Notes: generated by a model from the sequence alone, not told the origin. A stretch of DNA of 64,000 bases from Zhengitettix transpicula (GCA_037074705.1 CM073595.1:24020501-24084500), one strand, 5' to 3'. Counted from the first letter of the stretch, positions 36,401 through 48,755 are shown. Numbers and translations: made by a program.

Positions 36401-39400
36401 CAGTGTGACAAATACTACGACTGCCGCGAGGGCGCCATCACCGAGAAGCTGTGCCCCGACGGCATGGTCTTCAACGACTTCAGCCCTGACCAGGAGAAGT
36501 GCGACTTGCCCTTCAACATCGACTGCTCGAAGCGATCGGAGCTCCGTAAGTACCCGGGTTCCTGGATACCCTTCTCTCTCCCATAGAATGGTTATCGCTT
36601 ATCGCTGATGCTGTTTCAGAGACGCCGCAGCCAAGCCTGCATTGCCCGAGGAAGCACGGTTACTTCGGCCACGAGGAGGCCAACGTTTGTGACAAGTTCT
36701 ACTACTGCGTTGATGGCAAGTTCAACATGATCACCTGTCCCGACGGACTTGTGTACAACGAGAGGACTGGCATCTGCACCTGGCCCGACGAAGCCAAGAA
36801 GAAGGGTTGCTCTTCACAAGGTACAACTAAAACTGAAAGAGATGGATAAAACGCGAGTAAACTCATCGCTCCTTTGGACGTAGATTTAGCTCAGATCCGG
36901 AGCTCGGCCGTTTTATTGTCATCTTACGATACCTCACCGCCAAGTAATTGCCCCAAGAAAATAAATTTACCAACACTCACCCAACATTTTGTTAACCAAT
37001 TTTCCATTTATGGATATTCACAGTTAAATTAGTTATGTAATCCATGTTATGTGACAGAACACACAAACCATTCGGGTCACGACTAATATTTGAAATTAGT
37101 AAGAATAACTAGTGATATTTATGACATTTTATTCTGAACTTAAACAATATAGTGAATCCAAAATTAGTAAAGGTGATAGAAATGCTACAGTGAATGATTT
37201 AAACGGCGAAAAAGAATAGAGAGTTGGTTTAGTGGCAACTATCGTACGAGAATCCTTCTCTTTGGAACTCAGCCGAATAATTAGTCTACAATCAGACGTT
37301 TCCATTCACAGCTCTCATCACTTTTATCATGAAGATATTCAGAATCGATGTCTAATCATTACACACATAAATTTTCCAACTTTTATTGGATTAGACATTT
37401 TTTCTGGATTGCGTTTCCAACTTAATTGCCTCGCTTTAGTCCTTCATTTACAAATTTATAACCAATTTCGAGGAACAAAATTTTTTAAAATTTCACACAT
37501 GTGCAACTCTACAGCCATTGAAAAATAGATATATGATTTTAGTTTTGTATATTACGTCAAATTGCACATACCTCCTAAAATAGATCTTATTTGTCATGAA
37601 ACACCCATTAAAACAGTAAATGTAAGTAGTTAAGTAACGTCATTTTACAGGCGTAAGGACGCTTTAAGTACTGGACTATCGTTATCAGTCATACACGTAT
37701 CAGTGAATCTGAATTTGGGTTTCTGGATGACAAAATATCACATTTGGTACTATGAAGATTCGTCCAGCACTGATTCGGTTTGGAATGGAACAAATCAGGA
37801 TCTATGATATCGTCACTATGTAATAATGCTTCCATGTATGCGGACAATTCAGCTGTGGTAATAAGTGGTTTCCTACTCACTTAGTTTTGTGTCGTAATTG
37901 ATCTCAGACTTCGTCATCAATGATTCTACTTCGAACTGTAGATGGTCGTGCTGAGATATCATTGATTGAATTCCTGTTTATTGCCGTTATTGGTCTATTT
38001 CTTCACTTGTGTTCCGGGTTAGATGTATACTGCTGTCTGTAAAAGGTGTTCAGTAAAGCAGGATTGTGCTTCTGAGCTCTTAATGACGGTAGATTAGACT
38101 TTTATATGTCTAAGAAACTGGTTTCAGATGAATATCGTGCACTCGTCCGCTTTTTTCCAGAGGTGTTCCAGTTCTCGTGCCCCAAGGTGAGCATGAGCGA
38201 GGCACAGCAACACCCTCGTTACGCAGATCCTGAGGACTGTCAGTTCTTCTATGTGTGCATCAATGGAGAGATTCCACGCCGCAACGGCTGCAAGATGGGG
38301 CAAGTCTTCAACGATGCCACCAACAGCTGTGATTGGCCCAGAAACGTACCAGAGTGGTAAGAATAAACCTATACACAACTCAAAACGGTAACACAAATAC
38401 ATAAAGTCTATATCAGCTCGTGAACATTCTTATTCAGAAGCTGCATTCTACCAATGGAAAACATTGAATCAATTACTAGACGCTTCTCCTGGTGAAAATA
38501 AAACTAGACGTAATCAGTTAAATTCATTTTTACCAATTCAGAATTGACTCTTTTTGACCCAATCCTTTTTTCGATTGTCTTGCAATCCTCATTCAGAGAA
38601 AATTTTAATTCCTCTTCATTAATCGTCCAGTTAATTTTAGCCACACCTTCCTTAGCAGGCTAGTTACAATTCGTCGCATTCCGAACTTATTTGATCTATA
38701 TCTCAGCAATCCTCAAACATCTGTATGAGCATCCAGACGCACATTACCAAACTCGATCCTCTCTCTCCGACCGTCCAGTCCGTTTTTTTTTACAAACAGC
38801 TTTCTTGTTGTACCCATGCAAACGGCCCCACCTGCATTGGCCCTTTTCAACTCGTCTCTGACCACCCGCTGCGTGGTCAAGACAAAAAAAAGTCACTCCT
38901 CAGAATCCGCCGCGCTTTGTTTACGAAAGAAAATCTTGTTCCCTTGGTGCGCATTTTGCATCTAGTGTTAATGCCAATAAGGAAAATTTTATCCCCCAAA
39001 ATTATAAATGAGGGATACAGTACATATTCACAATCTTCCACAACTTATAATATATAATATTAACCATAATATATATAATATTAATAATATAATATATATA
39101 ATATTAACCATAAAACAGGACTTTTTTCTTAGTTTCCATCCTTGTATTCTACACGAATAATATTCGAAAAAAATTATCATTCCATATGATAAAATTTATA
39201 CCACATGAAATTCGTATCTTAATGTTTTTCACTTGTCCTAACAATACTTATCTGATTTGTTTTGTTTTGTGAGAAAAACTAATAATTATTAAGCAGCGGC
39301 TGGTATATTATTTATATGTGGTAGCACTTAATGTATCACACTGTAGTTATGCATGCCAATGAAAATTACCAAAATAGTTCACATCACTCCTTTTATCGTA

Positions 39401-42400
39401 ATTAACTACAAGAAAAATATTCTTTAAATGTTTCAGAAATTAATTTTTTAGAAACTTTTTTTTTGCTACAAAAATTAACGAAACACACTGCTACATAACA
39501 TTCCAAACGATATAAATCAAGAAATATGTTTTAATAATTAACCCAGTCGTTCGTTAAATTAAGCAAAGATATAAAATGAACATATCTAACAAAGAATATA
39601 AACATTGAACGGTTTTCACCTTCGGTCGTGCTCATAAAATCAGAAAACAAAGCACCCGTAAAAATTAACGTAGCAAGATCATTTGTTATGTAAATTGTGT
39701 TATAATAGTTATCGGTACGCGTAGAAGCATAATCATATTCGAGGCCATGTTAACTATGAAGTTGATGTTCTGTTGTAAACTTACTGGAGAAACCTGAAGA
39801 ATGCGACATGATTATTAATACAAATCGAAGGCCCAAACAGAAACTAGAACTTGTTTGTGCTGAAATTTGTATTTCCCCCCCATTTTTTATATTGTTTGAT
39901 TAACTGTAATATTAATAGAGATTTTACCGTCGTATTCATTTTTATTAACTTATTGTATTGTATTTAGCTAGTTTTTCTATTGATAGTATAAAAGCTGTAT
40001 TGATAATAGCTGGCTGGAATACGAGATTGATGAACTAGACGACTGAAAACCGAAGAATAGACATTGTAGTTTTCTCTTGAAAAGCATATGTTTGCTGATA
40101 TTTCCCTTAAAAATTCAAAAAAGCTATATTTTTATTTACATGAAAATGATGAACATAACCTCTTCTGTTGTGATAATAATAATAAAATATAAATATATTT
40201 TTTCCCAAATATTTTAAGTTTTCTTTGTTACCAACAGAAGAGGTTTTTTAATCATTTTCATGAAAGTAAAAATATAGATTATTTAAATTTTTTGATATAA
40301 ATATATGTTTTCTTAGTTAATATAGTAAATAATAATAAAATATAAATATATTTTTCACAAATTTTTTAAGTTTTCTTAGTTAGGTAGAGATTTGTGGGAC
40401 ACTTGAATTATCCGTTAATACATGTTACAATGGATAAGTGTTAGAACGTTCTATTTCATAAATTGTCGACTATGAGACTCGAAAATCGCTTGTTTTCACA
40501 GGTGTATTATTGAAGTTAGTAATTTTTGGGTATTTATTATACACATGTTTAAATGCCAGGGTGGTGTGTGAATATTCGTGTGAAGAAACTGTGTGAAATG
40601 TATAATTAATTATTAGACGCCTTATTATGTGAAGATTCATTTCATATCCAATCAGGGTGAAATAAACACCAAAGATGTATTGCGTGTTGCATTCATTGAG
40701 GGACGCTCAGAATTTGTGACGAGGAGTCTATGCAATGGATGAAGCGCGTAAGCTGTATTGTGAGTTGTATATTGAAGTAATAGAATATTCTTGTGTACTG
40801 CATAATAAAACTTTGATTATTACATTTTAATATACGTTATTTTACCAGATTAAATTCGACTAAATACAAAAAAATTGATTGTGTCATCTCTCGAACGTAA
40901 TATAACTGATTCACATGAAGTTTGTGATTTTTAAAATAGAACTTAATTATTACAGACAGAATAAAATATCCATCGCACAATGGGGGTCCTGCCACGGGTA
41001 TAATATAAGCATCGTCTATTTCCTTGGAACTGTAGAATCGATATATTCAATTGTATCTACATCGCTTTGCTGTTATACAATACTCATGATTGAACTGAAA
41101 CGTTCTGTGACGAATTTCCAGGAAAATAAATAATAAGTTTCTTCTTATTGAAGAAACATTCAATATTTTTTACAAAGGTTAAGATGTGGCAGTTAACTAT
41201 CCTTTGTGTGGATTCGGAAATATATAAATAACTTGTCAAATAAAATACACACTTCAGTTTGCCTTCATGTACTCTTCGTCTCGATGACCGCAGAAATCTT
41301 GTGAAATGTATTTCGTAACAATATTTAATTTTCAAATTAGTACTTCTAAATTTTATAATATTGATATTTATATGTCTACCAAAAAAACAAGAAATAAGTA
41401 AATATAACGACCAAAGTGTCCGAAAATATTTATTAATCAACAATATAATTAATAAAATTAGAACAATATATCACTATGTTCCGCCCCTAATTAGGGAATT
41501 CATCAGATGAACAATAAAAAGATGAGACCTTAACCCTTTAGTGCATGATTTTTGTAATTTTTAAACCAAATTTTTTAGATGTATAATAGAAATAAACGAA
41601 AAAAAATCAAATGTGACCGAAGTGAATTTAGCTCATTATGTTGGACATATTCAACATAAATATATTTAACATTAATTGGATAAGTATTATTTTAGTGCAA
41701 TTCGAATAACCTGAGAATGATGTTTAAATTTTATTTATTAAAAAAACCACAGAAAATAAATATTCTGAAATTGACCGGCGGGTAGAAAAATCTGGCTTAA
41801 GGGGTTGACTCACATAAATCTGGGACAGGCATGTTATATAACCTGTCCACACATTACAAAAATTTCACATTCCCTTAAGTGCATGTTTGTTTCATATCTT
41901 CATCACAATTTAGCTCTCTTAGAAGCCAACAGACGCCTCTGGGGGGATACTAAACGTTATGTTGCATATATGCTACACTATGCACTTGCACTAAAGGGTT
42001 AAGCCTTCATTAATATTATAATCTAAAACTTCGTCAAAGATATTGAGTATTATGAGGAATTTTATTGGATACTCTTCATGCAATTATTTGTGTTCCAAAA
42101 ATTACTTAATATGTAAAAAAAAAATTGAATAAATTTTAAAAAGCCGAAATTTTCGTTTAGAATAGACACGGAAAAAGTACCATGCTTTTAAAATTTATTT
42201 AAAATTATGTTATATAATATAAAATAATGTTATGTTATTATTAAATAATATTTGGAACCTAATCATTCATCATCTTGGAAGTGGATACAATTAAAATATA
42301 ACAATCAAGTTATTTGATTTTTTTTATATAATATTAATCAATTTGTAAGGTCTCAAATTCTTTTAATTGTTCACCTGATGAATTCCCAAATTTTCGACGA

Positions 42401-45400
42401 TACGTAGTGATGAATTGTTCTAATTGCGTTAATTATATTGTTGATTAATAAACCTTTTCGGACTGTTTGGCCTTTATATTTATTAACTATTATATTTTGG
42501 ACAATTGTTTAATTTTCAATAAAATATTATCGCGCCGGTGTAATATATTTATCCTTAATCCGGCATGAGTTGTTTTATTTGTCGTAGAAAATAATCGACA
42601 TATGCAGAATAGGAAGTTAAAATTAACATCCTATAAAATCGGGTAATAGCTACGCAGCTTGTTGATAACGAGTAACCGAGAAAGAGTAAAATATTGAGTC
42701 CGAAACGATAAGGCTTGTTGAGGAGAGGCTCTTCAGGACTACCAGGCGACCACATAACATAACTTTCTAATTTATTCCGAATCGGTTTCTGAATAAGCAA
42801 CACTTTCGGCTGAGCCTCTTACAAAGAAGCCAATCTCATATTACGGTAACGAAGTGTGAACCTATATCAAAAATACTTTTCTCCAAGAGAAAATGAATAG
42901 CTGTTCACAATACTATTTCTTCAACTTTTGTTGATCCCCTGCGTTTACAACAGACTTTCAGTAGCGTTACTCCAAATATATATGACGCGTTTGGGCTTGT
43001 TACTTTTATTTATTGTTTTTATTATAAAGATGTATCTCTGAACCTTTATTTAACGTCCTGCTTTTATTCCAGCGCCAAAATATTACTCTTCATACCGCGG
43101 CAAATATCTCGACGGTTTTTATTTGCATAAGATTAATTTAGTTTAAAACTTTTCAATTACACTCCCTATGATATGTATTTATTTATGACGTTTTTACATT
43201 TCATCCCATTAATATATTTTCCAACTTGCAATATACGCGAAATTAAAATAAAACGTCATCTGCCCGAGCACATACGTTCTTAAGCCTGACTTTGTCATCA
43301 AGTCCTGTCTGTTACGATATATGATACGGCTCGTTTCAGATGCTATTGTTTAAAAATTAATTTTTATTTAAATAATTTAGGAAACGTAAATAAATATTTT
43401 TTTAAAAAATTCAGGGTTTAATTATTATTTATAGATATAATTCACAATTTTCTTTAATATTTGCAGATAATATAATTTATCTTTCAATCTGAGGGTCACC
43501 TTGTAGGTATTCGGAAACGTCTGTTTATAACATTAGCTTTTCTTATAAATGGCAGTTTGAAGAAAAGAGAGTGTTTACAATTTGCATTTATCTCCGACCC
43601 TTTTCTCGGAATTCCCAAATTCTTCATTTCTGCCTGTCTTCCCCTGTCGAGTACGGGTTTAGCTCGTCTCGTCAAGATAGGTCAGAGTATAACTAGAGAT
43701 ACAACCTTAACAACCTCAACAACCAACTCTCAGCAATTTCACCACGAAGCTCCACATATCCAAAAAAATTCTTTCATTCTGTTCAGGGGGTTTCATCAAT
43801 TGTTTTCTATCCCCGCTTTCAAGAAATTATCTCCAACTTTCCGAAATTACCCCAATCATATCCCTAAGGGAGCTAACTTAAGCGTCATATCCAGACTTAA
43901 AGTAAATATCTGTGACATAGTTTCACTAGTTCAATTTTTCCAATATCTATTCGCAAACTTACGCCATTAAAATAAACCGCCATCTGTCCGAGCACTTACG
44001 TTCTTAAGCCTGGCTGTGACGGCTTGTGTTAGTCCAGGGTCCACTCAAGCCTTCACAGAATTTGTTTCGGAATGTGCTTAAGTAAGATATTCCTAAAACT
44101 GGCGAACTGGAGCCGACAGCTCGGATCACGTTTTTCCAATCTTCCTAAAAATTTTTAAAACTTTTCGTTCACAGTTTTCCCTCCATTTCAAATTCAAAAC
44201 TGAATTATTTTCGGTCGAAACTACAGTGGATCTGTCCATATTACACATTTACAAATAGGTGTAATATTTAAATACACGATGAACTTGGACGGGTGCCAGT
44301 GATTTTTCCACGTATAATCATCCTGATTTGTGGTGGATAGAAGTTATAATGCGATTGTTGCAAATTAATGACATTTATTTACACAGGAAAATATTATAGA
44401 TCTGCATATAAATCAGGCCAGTATTGAGGAAATCTCAATATAACGTTTTCAAATTGCGTGTAATCTTTGCATTTTGCTTATTTTTACTACTGTTTAAGAG
44501 TTTCTAACTTTTCTTTATTAAAATGACGTTCGCTTTCATCGAAACGTCGCGCATACAATTTTTCACTCTGTTAGAAGCCCGAGGAGATTTTATTCATTCT
44601 TTACACCGAGAAAGACCGCATTCTTTATTACCTTAAAAATTGTTTAATATTATAATATAAAATTTCTTCAAATAACTTGAATGTTATATTTTATTAGGTT
44701 TCTTTAAATATTTGTTATTAATTTAAATAACTTAGAAATTTATTACAATGTGCATTTAAATTTGTTCGCTATCATTCTGTATATAGACACACTCGTAATC
44801 TACAGCTAACGTACCACTGTGATCAAAAAGTAAGGTGAAATTGTTATTGAAAACTCCCGGGTATTAGGAAGGCAGGTATTTTTCTTTCCTAAGTTGGTAG
44901 GACTGTCTATAATATTTACCAAGCGTCTGTTTCTTAAAAGGTTTAATTATCTCCGAGTTACACGTGTTTCTGTAAACAACCAAAGGTGAATTTTTCGATT
45001 TTTGCGATGGGTGATTTTGTTGAGCAAAGAACTTGCATCAAATTTTGTTTGCGGGACGAATATTCTTGTGCGGACACGTTGAAAATGTTGCGGAAGGTCT
45101 TTGGTGATCAAACTATGGCACAAAAAAACGTTTATGAGTGGTACAACGAGTTCAAAGAGGGCCGAGAACGCATTGAAGACGAACCGCTCTCTGGACGACC
45201 ATCAACGTCTACCGACGAGGGCCACGTCCAAAAAATCAAAGATTTGGTGCTTGAAAATCGTCGATGGACAATTAGAGATCTCGCTGATAGTGTTGGAATA
45301 TCGTTTGGCTCAGCACAAACCATTTTGAAGAATGTTTTGTGTCTCAAACGCGTCAAGTCTCGATTGGTGCCAAAATCGCTCAATTTTTTGGAAGAAAAGC

Positions 45401-46328
45401 GTCGCGTTGATGTGTGTGAAACTTTGCTGTCTGACTATCAGGACCAATTGAAATGCATCATTACTGGAGACGAGACTTGGATTTACGCATACGACCCTGA
45501 AACCACCGACCAATCCAGCGAATATCGTGCAATATAAAGCAAGACCGAAAAGACCACGGCAAAGTCGATCGAAAATCAAGGTCATGTTGACAGTTCTCTT
45601 TGATTATCGTGGTGTGGTGCACTATGAATTCCTTCCGACGGGCCAAACAGTCAACAAAGAATATTATTTTAGCGTTATGCGCCGTTTTCGTGAAGCTATT
45701 CGTCTGAAACGGCCGGAATCTTGGTTCCTTCATCACGATAATGCACCATGTCACACTGCATTGGTTCTTCGCGACTTTTTTTTGCCAAAAAATCGACTCA
45801 TATCGTTTCGCAACCACCGTATTCGCCTGATTTGGCTCCGTGCGACTTCTGGCTATTCAGCAAACTAAAAGGCCAATGCGGGGACGCCGTTTTGACACGA
45901 TTGAGGATATAAAAACCGAATCGAAGAAAGTCTTGAAGGCTATACCGGAAAAAGACTATTCCGACTGTTTCGAGTATTGGAAAAAGCGTTTGAAAAAGTG
46001 CGTTTTATCGGACGGGGATTACTTTGAAGGGGATGAAATTTATTTGGAAGAATAAATAAAGAATTTATATTTTATAAATAAATTCACCTTACTTTTTGTT
46101 CACAGTGGTATATGTAAATTTAGTTATGATTATCGTTGTATTTTCAGCTGTTTAAAGTGTCGACGAATTTGTTACAGCAAGGACTGGTACAAGGGTGTTC
46201 TGACTGACGAGGAACTGCACAACCTGGAACACCCGAAGCCCAAGGTGAAGTCCGGATCCGCGTACAAAACCAGGAACGGAGGCCGAAGTCGTTCTGCTCC
46301 GACAGAGAGCGACGCGGATGCCGAGTAA
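30408..46328 (+). CDS. obst-B: Obstructor-B-like chitin-binding protein (CPAP3 type, 287 aa)
   Basis: A secreted cuticle protein that binds chitin during extracellular matrix assembly. Coding exons are 30408-30447, 36270-36545, 36620-36820, 38161-38356 and 46178-46328, with matched phases (1,1,1,2) and TAA at 46326-46328. MKASLLLCLCVALGLASA is the signal peptide. Three CBM14/peritrophin-A domains, each with six cysteines, cover residues 46-99, 114-169 and 179-238. The spacing, the linker KRSELQTPQPSLHCPRK and the CKDWYKGVLTDEELHNLE tail fit the obstructor/CPAP3 family, and from memory obstructor-B best. The short Ser/Thr/Pro-rich segment at 20-40 precedes domain 1. Introns of 5.8 and 7.8 kb hold much mobile DNA, including a mariner in the last one. 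Gasp or obstructor-A are alternatives, judged less likely. Confidence 0.88.
32612..32649 (-). ncRNA. Hammerhead-ribozyme-like motif D
   Basis: On the minus strand it reads CTGTGAGA (the consensus CTGATGA lacking one A), TCC...GGA as stem II, GAAAC (32623-32619) and GTC (32618-32616). Stem I is tcgc (32649-32646) with gtga (32615-32612), 4 bp. The cttttctgactcgagttctc module follows on the same strand near 32597-32578. The homologous aggaagtgtgattta lead sequence recurs at about 34325 on the + strand. Confidence 0.45.
32813..33090. repeat. Inverted repeat, ~105-120 bp arms
   Basis: The left arm (about 32825-32930: ggtcaattatctg, taatggatgcaatatttcag, caagcatcaaatcgtaataa) is the diverged reverse complement of the right arm (about 32980-33085). 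Arms are about 85% alike around a ~45 nt centre. No coding frame. It may be a foldback/MITE or a source of hairpin RNA. It lies in obstructor intron 1. Confidence 0.7.
33530..34140 (-). pseudogene. Dead non-LTR retrotransposon reverse transcriptase fragment
   Basis: Minus-strand pieces read VPREVPQGSILGPPVFILH, a NADDTTLIN box (from YADD), and STKFLGIHVSWDDHIDAVC, in the order of the Jockey/CR1-type RT core and the post-RT segment. A further piece reads NYCIETWGCAAAKY. Several stops and frameshifts are present. It is different from, but similar in clade to, the element at 50.3-53.4 kb. Confidence 0.65.
35327..36055 (-). mobile_element. Possible LTR in reverse orientation
   Basis: The block is bounded by TGTAAAGG at one end and CATGTTACA at the other, next to a (TA)n run at 36056. 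AT-rich sequence with TTTATT lies at the low-coordinate end, as a reversed LTR 3' end would show. A C-rich middle (35510-35870) stands out in composition. No target duplication is visible, so this is tentative. Confidence 0.25.
36821..38160. other. Obstructor intron 3
   Basis: No supported element. Short open frames here lack family features. Confidence 0.5.
40122..40384. repeat. Palindrome plus direct repeat in obstructor intron 4
   Basis: tatttttatttacatgaaaa-tgat..cctcttctgttg (40122-40173) is the near-perfect inverse of caacagaagaggttttttaa-tcattttcatgaaagtaaaaata (40231-40278). In addition, the ~58 nt taataataataaaatataaa-tatattttttc...ttaagttttctt unit occurs directly at 40175-40232 and 40324-40384. 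Together they suggest an insertion with inverted arms and a local duplication. Confidence 0.65.
41471..41510 (-). ncRNA. Hammerhead-ribozyme-like motif E1
   Basis: Minus strand: stem I tcat (41510-41507), CTGATGA (41506-41500), stem II with CCC/GGG pairing, GGAAC (41482-41478; consensus GAAAC, one change), ATA site and stem I gtga (41474-41471). The core mutation makes activity doubtful. Confidence 0.45.
41534..41998 (+). mobile_element. piggyBac-like MITE, copy B, with TTAA duplication
   Basis: A 465 bp element starts CCCTTTAGTGCA and ends TGCACTAAAGGG, a perfect 12 bp inverted terminus, flanked on both sides by TTAA (41530-41533 and 41999-42002). TTAA targets and CCC..GGG ends are hallmarks of piggyBac. 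No transposase is encoded. The frame at 41805-42002 is the repeat itself. It is nested between the arms of foldback E. Confidence 0.8.
42371..42410 (+). ncRNA. Hammerhead-ribozyme-like motif E2
   Basis: Stem I tcac (42371-42374), CTGATGA (42375-42381), a decayed stem II, GATAC (42399-42403; consensus GAAAC), GTA site and stem I gtga (42407-42410). The stem I pair differs from motif E1 by a compensable base, supporting selection or common origin of the fold. Confidence 0.4.
44814..46108 (+). mobile_element. Full-length mariner element, TA target duplication
   Basis: Both termini are present: ccactgtgatcaaaaagtaa at the start and the reverse complement of ccactgtgaacaaaaagtaa at the end (one mismatch over ~26 bp), flanked by TA. 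Length is 1295 bp, standard for mariner. It sits in the last intron of the obstructor gene, 69 bp before the final exon's acceptor. Nearly matched termini suggest a fairly recent insertion despite the damaged gene. Confidence 0.9.
45007..46055 (+). pseudogene. mariner transposase (DD34D), frameshifted
   Basis: Cut-and-paste transposase of the mariner family, about 345 aa if restored. The ATG at 45007 opens MGDFVEQRTCIKFCLRDEYS. The paired helix-turn-helix includes WTIRDLADSVGISFGSAQTI. The first catalytic Asp is in ITGDETWIYAYDPET, the second in LHHDNAPCHTA and the third in YSPDLAPCDFWLF. The reading passes through three frames with breaks near 45530, 45790-45800 and 45870, ending at TAA 46053-46055. 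It cannot make active enzyme. Confidence 0.88.
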
Positions 46329-48040
46329 ATAATTACGCAAAAGAAACAACAACGCGAAGTTACCGACATTTATCAACAGAAGAAATGAAAAAAAATACAA
46401 AATCTCCGCTTTGTGTCAGCTACGAAAAACGCTGTCGACCTCATGTGACGTTTCCGCGATTTCGAGTCCAGATGTTATAACTTCCTGATAAATTGGGAGA
46501 AGCCACGGGCAACGAGAGTGAGATCATGTCGCACACTGCGACGTTGACACTAGATCTCATTCCCCTCTAACCATAATTTAACACCATCTGCCTAGGCAGT
46601 GCAGATAAAATTACCCCATCCGCTGTTGATGTACGCGACTTTGAATAGGAAAATAGATGTCGTTTCTATTGTTGGCCACACTTAAGAACAAGTTCATTTG
46701 TAGACGTTGTCAAAAGTACAACACACGATTGTAAAGTGATGCATTTATTTTTATCTGACTTTTGAACCATATTTTTCTCTCGTATTTTTTTTTCTTGCGG
46801 CTGCTCACAATTTATCGGGAATAGTTGCACTCGTCTTTGAAATGATTTTCCCCAACTCGGCTGTGTTTGTAACCAGCGATAATTTTTTCCTTCCCAGTGA
46901 CTAATATTTAAATCCTGTATTCAATATGAAACAATTACTACGTTTAAGAAACACCGCTAAAATATAATTTACATTACCTATGGCCTAAAATTAAAACATA
47001 TGTTTACGAGGCGGCGACCAGTGCATTATTTCTGCTGCAATGGATACTTTTTTTTTCTACGATTTTGGAGGGCGTCGTATAAACGAGCTTGCAATGTTTT
47101 GTCGGGTAGAAAGCAAGTGATTTTTTTTTCATGAAATTGTGGACTGAATGGTAGTAGAAATTTTATTGGAATGCTTGTAAGATATTTAACGTGGCCTGTC
47201 ATTATTGTCTTAATTTTAATAAATAAATTGTTTGAATTTTGTTCATTATTATCTATAACAATTGTTTTGAAACAGCGTTCCTTTAATAACAACACATCTA
47301 AATCCCAAACAAATACTTCTTGCCATTATAAATTGAATATAAATAAAAATTTGGTTTCAATAACGCCCTATTTCTTGCATTAATAAAAAAAAGCGACCGT
47401 AACTGCAGACCATAAACAATTAAATTATATGTGACGTTTCGTATCCACTTAGTTATTAATCAAACTATTAAACATTTAATACTAAAACTGAAATTCAAAG
47501 CAATAAATACAAAGAAGAAACATGTCAAAGATTATACAAAAGTAAGTCATAGATGCTATTTGGACATTGTTGATGGTATCAAGACTGTTTTTAAGTTGAA
47601 GCATTTCAGAAATCATTCTATTCTTTTTCTTAAAATTTTTTCTTCAGTTTTTGTATTTAATGTTCAATTGTCTGTCAAAGACCTTCATGGAGGTCGAAAT
47701 GTTAGAAGTATATTCCAAATTTTTTATTTGTTTCTGGTCTGCAATTATGGACATTGCTCATCCTCAGATGGAAACTTTAATTAAAATTTCCGAAGGAAAT
47801 TAAACGCACTGATAACAAATCATCCACAAATTACTTTACATCACGTCTTTGACAAATTATTCGTTGTTATCAATTTGTTATATTGTTACTTTAAAAAGTA
47901 TCGTCATCATCATCTTCATCTAAATATCCTGACGATGGAGAGAGAAAGCATGGAAGTGAAATTTCAAGGCTCCTTACTTCCTGATTCACGCGGTAAGTGA
48001 CGATCAATCACCCGTGTCATATGTCAGTGTCGTCCTGGAC
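46329..48040. other. Obstructor 3'UTR and intergenic AT-rich DNA
   Basis: No further gene is supported. On the minus strand near 47425-47460 the sequence ctaagtggatacgaaacgtc resembles the 3' half of hammerhead-like motif D but lacks the CTGANGA half. Confidence 0.45.
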
Positions 48041-48044
48041 TGAC

Positions 48045-48296
48045 GGAGAGGGCAATCTTCTTCTCTCTCTCTCTGGTTTTGAACTAAGGATCCCACAAGC
48101 CAGGACACCTCGGTCAGTTTCGAGAGGTGTATGTTTCAGGGTCGCAGACCTTGGGCGTGCGGTAAGAGTTGTCCGCTAGTTGGCCACCTGCCTCCTAAAC
48201 TTATCAAGGCATGGAGAAGGTAATGCTGCGTCACCACATCCACTCCCACCAGCGGAAGGGTGTGGGACAAGTACCAAGAGCCTGACCTACCATTTT
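48045..48296 (+). repeat. Diverged single copy of the ~580 bp repeat
   Basis: The stretch from tttgaactaaggatcccaca through ggtcgcagaccttgggcgtg to gtgtgggacaagtacc matches the middle of the tandem units at 49.07-50.23 kb. It lacks their ends. Confidence 0.75.
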
Positions 48297-48489
48297 AATG
48301 TTAAACTGACAATTTGGAATATTATATTGATGACAGGTTAATGAAAGGTTTTTAACTAACGTGAATATTTTAATAATCAACGCATCTCTAAAATGACCTT
48401 AGAATTTACGTTGACAGCTGTGATCCTGATTTATGTATCGGTGCACATGTAAAGTAAACCACCATCACTTACGGCTAAATTTTCAAGTC

Positions 48490-48755
48490 GGAAAATTGAT
48501 AGGTCATCATTCTATGCTGACTGTAGTGGCCGAAATTAAACGTTTAATTTTACAATCATAATTTTTTTGGACTAAAAATTGTCTGTTTATTTATTTATTT
48601 CGGCCACGGCAGTCAGCATAGAATGACCTAACAATTTTTTTAAAACTTGAACCTTATGAAGTCGCAAAATAAGCGATGAAACGTTTTTTAATTTTACAAC
48701 AATAAATTATTTTTTCTGACTAAAATTGGATGATGTTTATTTATTTATTAGTTTT
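48490..48755. mobile_element. Foldback element F with degenerate hammerhead-like motif
   Basis: The segments ataggtcatcattctatgctg and cagcatagaatgacct flank a centre that also carries two taatttttt..ggacta/ctgactaaaattgg-type segments. The right part (48640-48755) matches the family at 61.3-61.6 kb: ttgaaccttatgaagtcgc, aagcgatgaaacg, ttttttctgactaaaattgg. The motif has CTTATGA for CTGATGA, an intact stem II (gtcgc/gcgat) and GAAAC at 48678-48682. Confidence 0.5.

Larger units (their letters stand above)
41409..42472. mobile_element. Foldback element E: hammerhead-like motifs in both long inverted arms
   Basis: Arms of about 105-115 nt (41409-41520 and 42360-42472) are inverted, ~80% alike: gaccaaagtgtccgaaaata...attaatcaacaatataatta...gggaattcatcaga versus tctgatgaattccc-type...ttgattaataaaccttttcg-gactgtttggcc. 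Each arm has CTGATGA, a stem II and a GAAAC-like box flanked by a 4 bp stem I (tcat/gtga and tcac/gtga). Inside sits the piggyBac-like copy B and ~360 bp of AT-rich DNA. It lies in obstructor intron 4. Confidence 0.65.

Noticed and set aside
36193..36608. Alternative frames over obstructor exon 2
   Set aside because: Shadows of the GC-rich coding exon; arginine- and serine-rich off-frame translations.
41805..42002. Small open frame within the TTAA element
   Set aside because: It is the repeat's own sequence; the homologous copies at 29.9 and 61.1 kb do not keep one frame with conserved ends.
44520..44556. catcgaaacgtcgcgc as a hammerhead-like motif
   Set aside because: Only the 3' half remains; the CTGANGA and first half of stem II are missing. 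At best a truncated relative.
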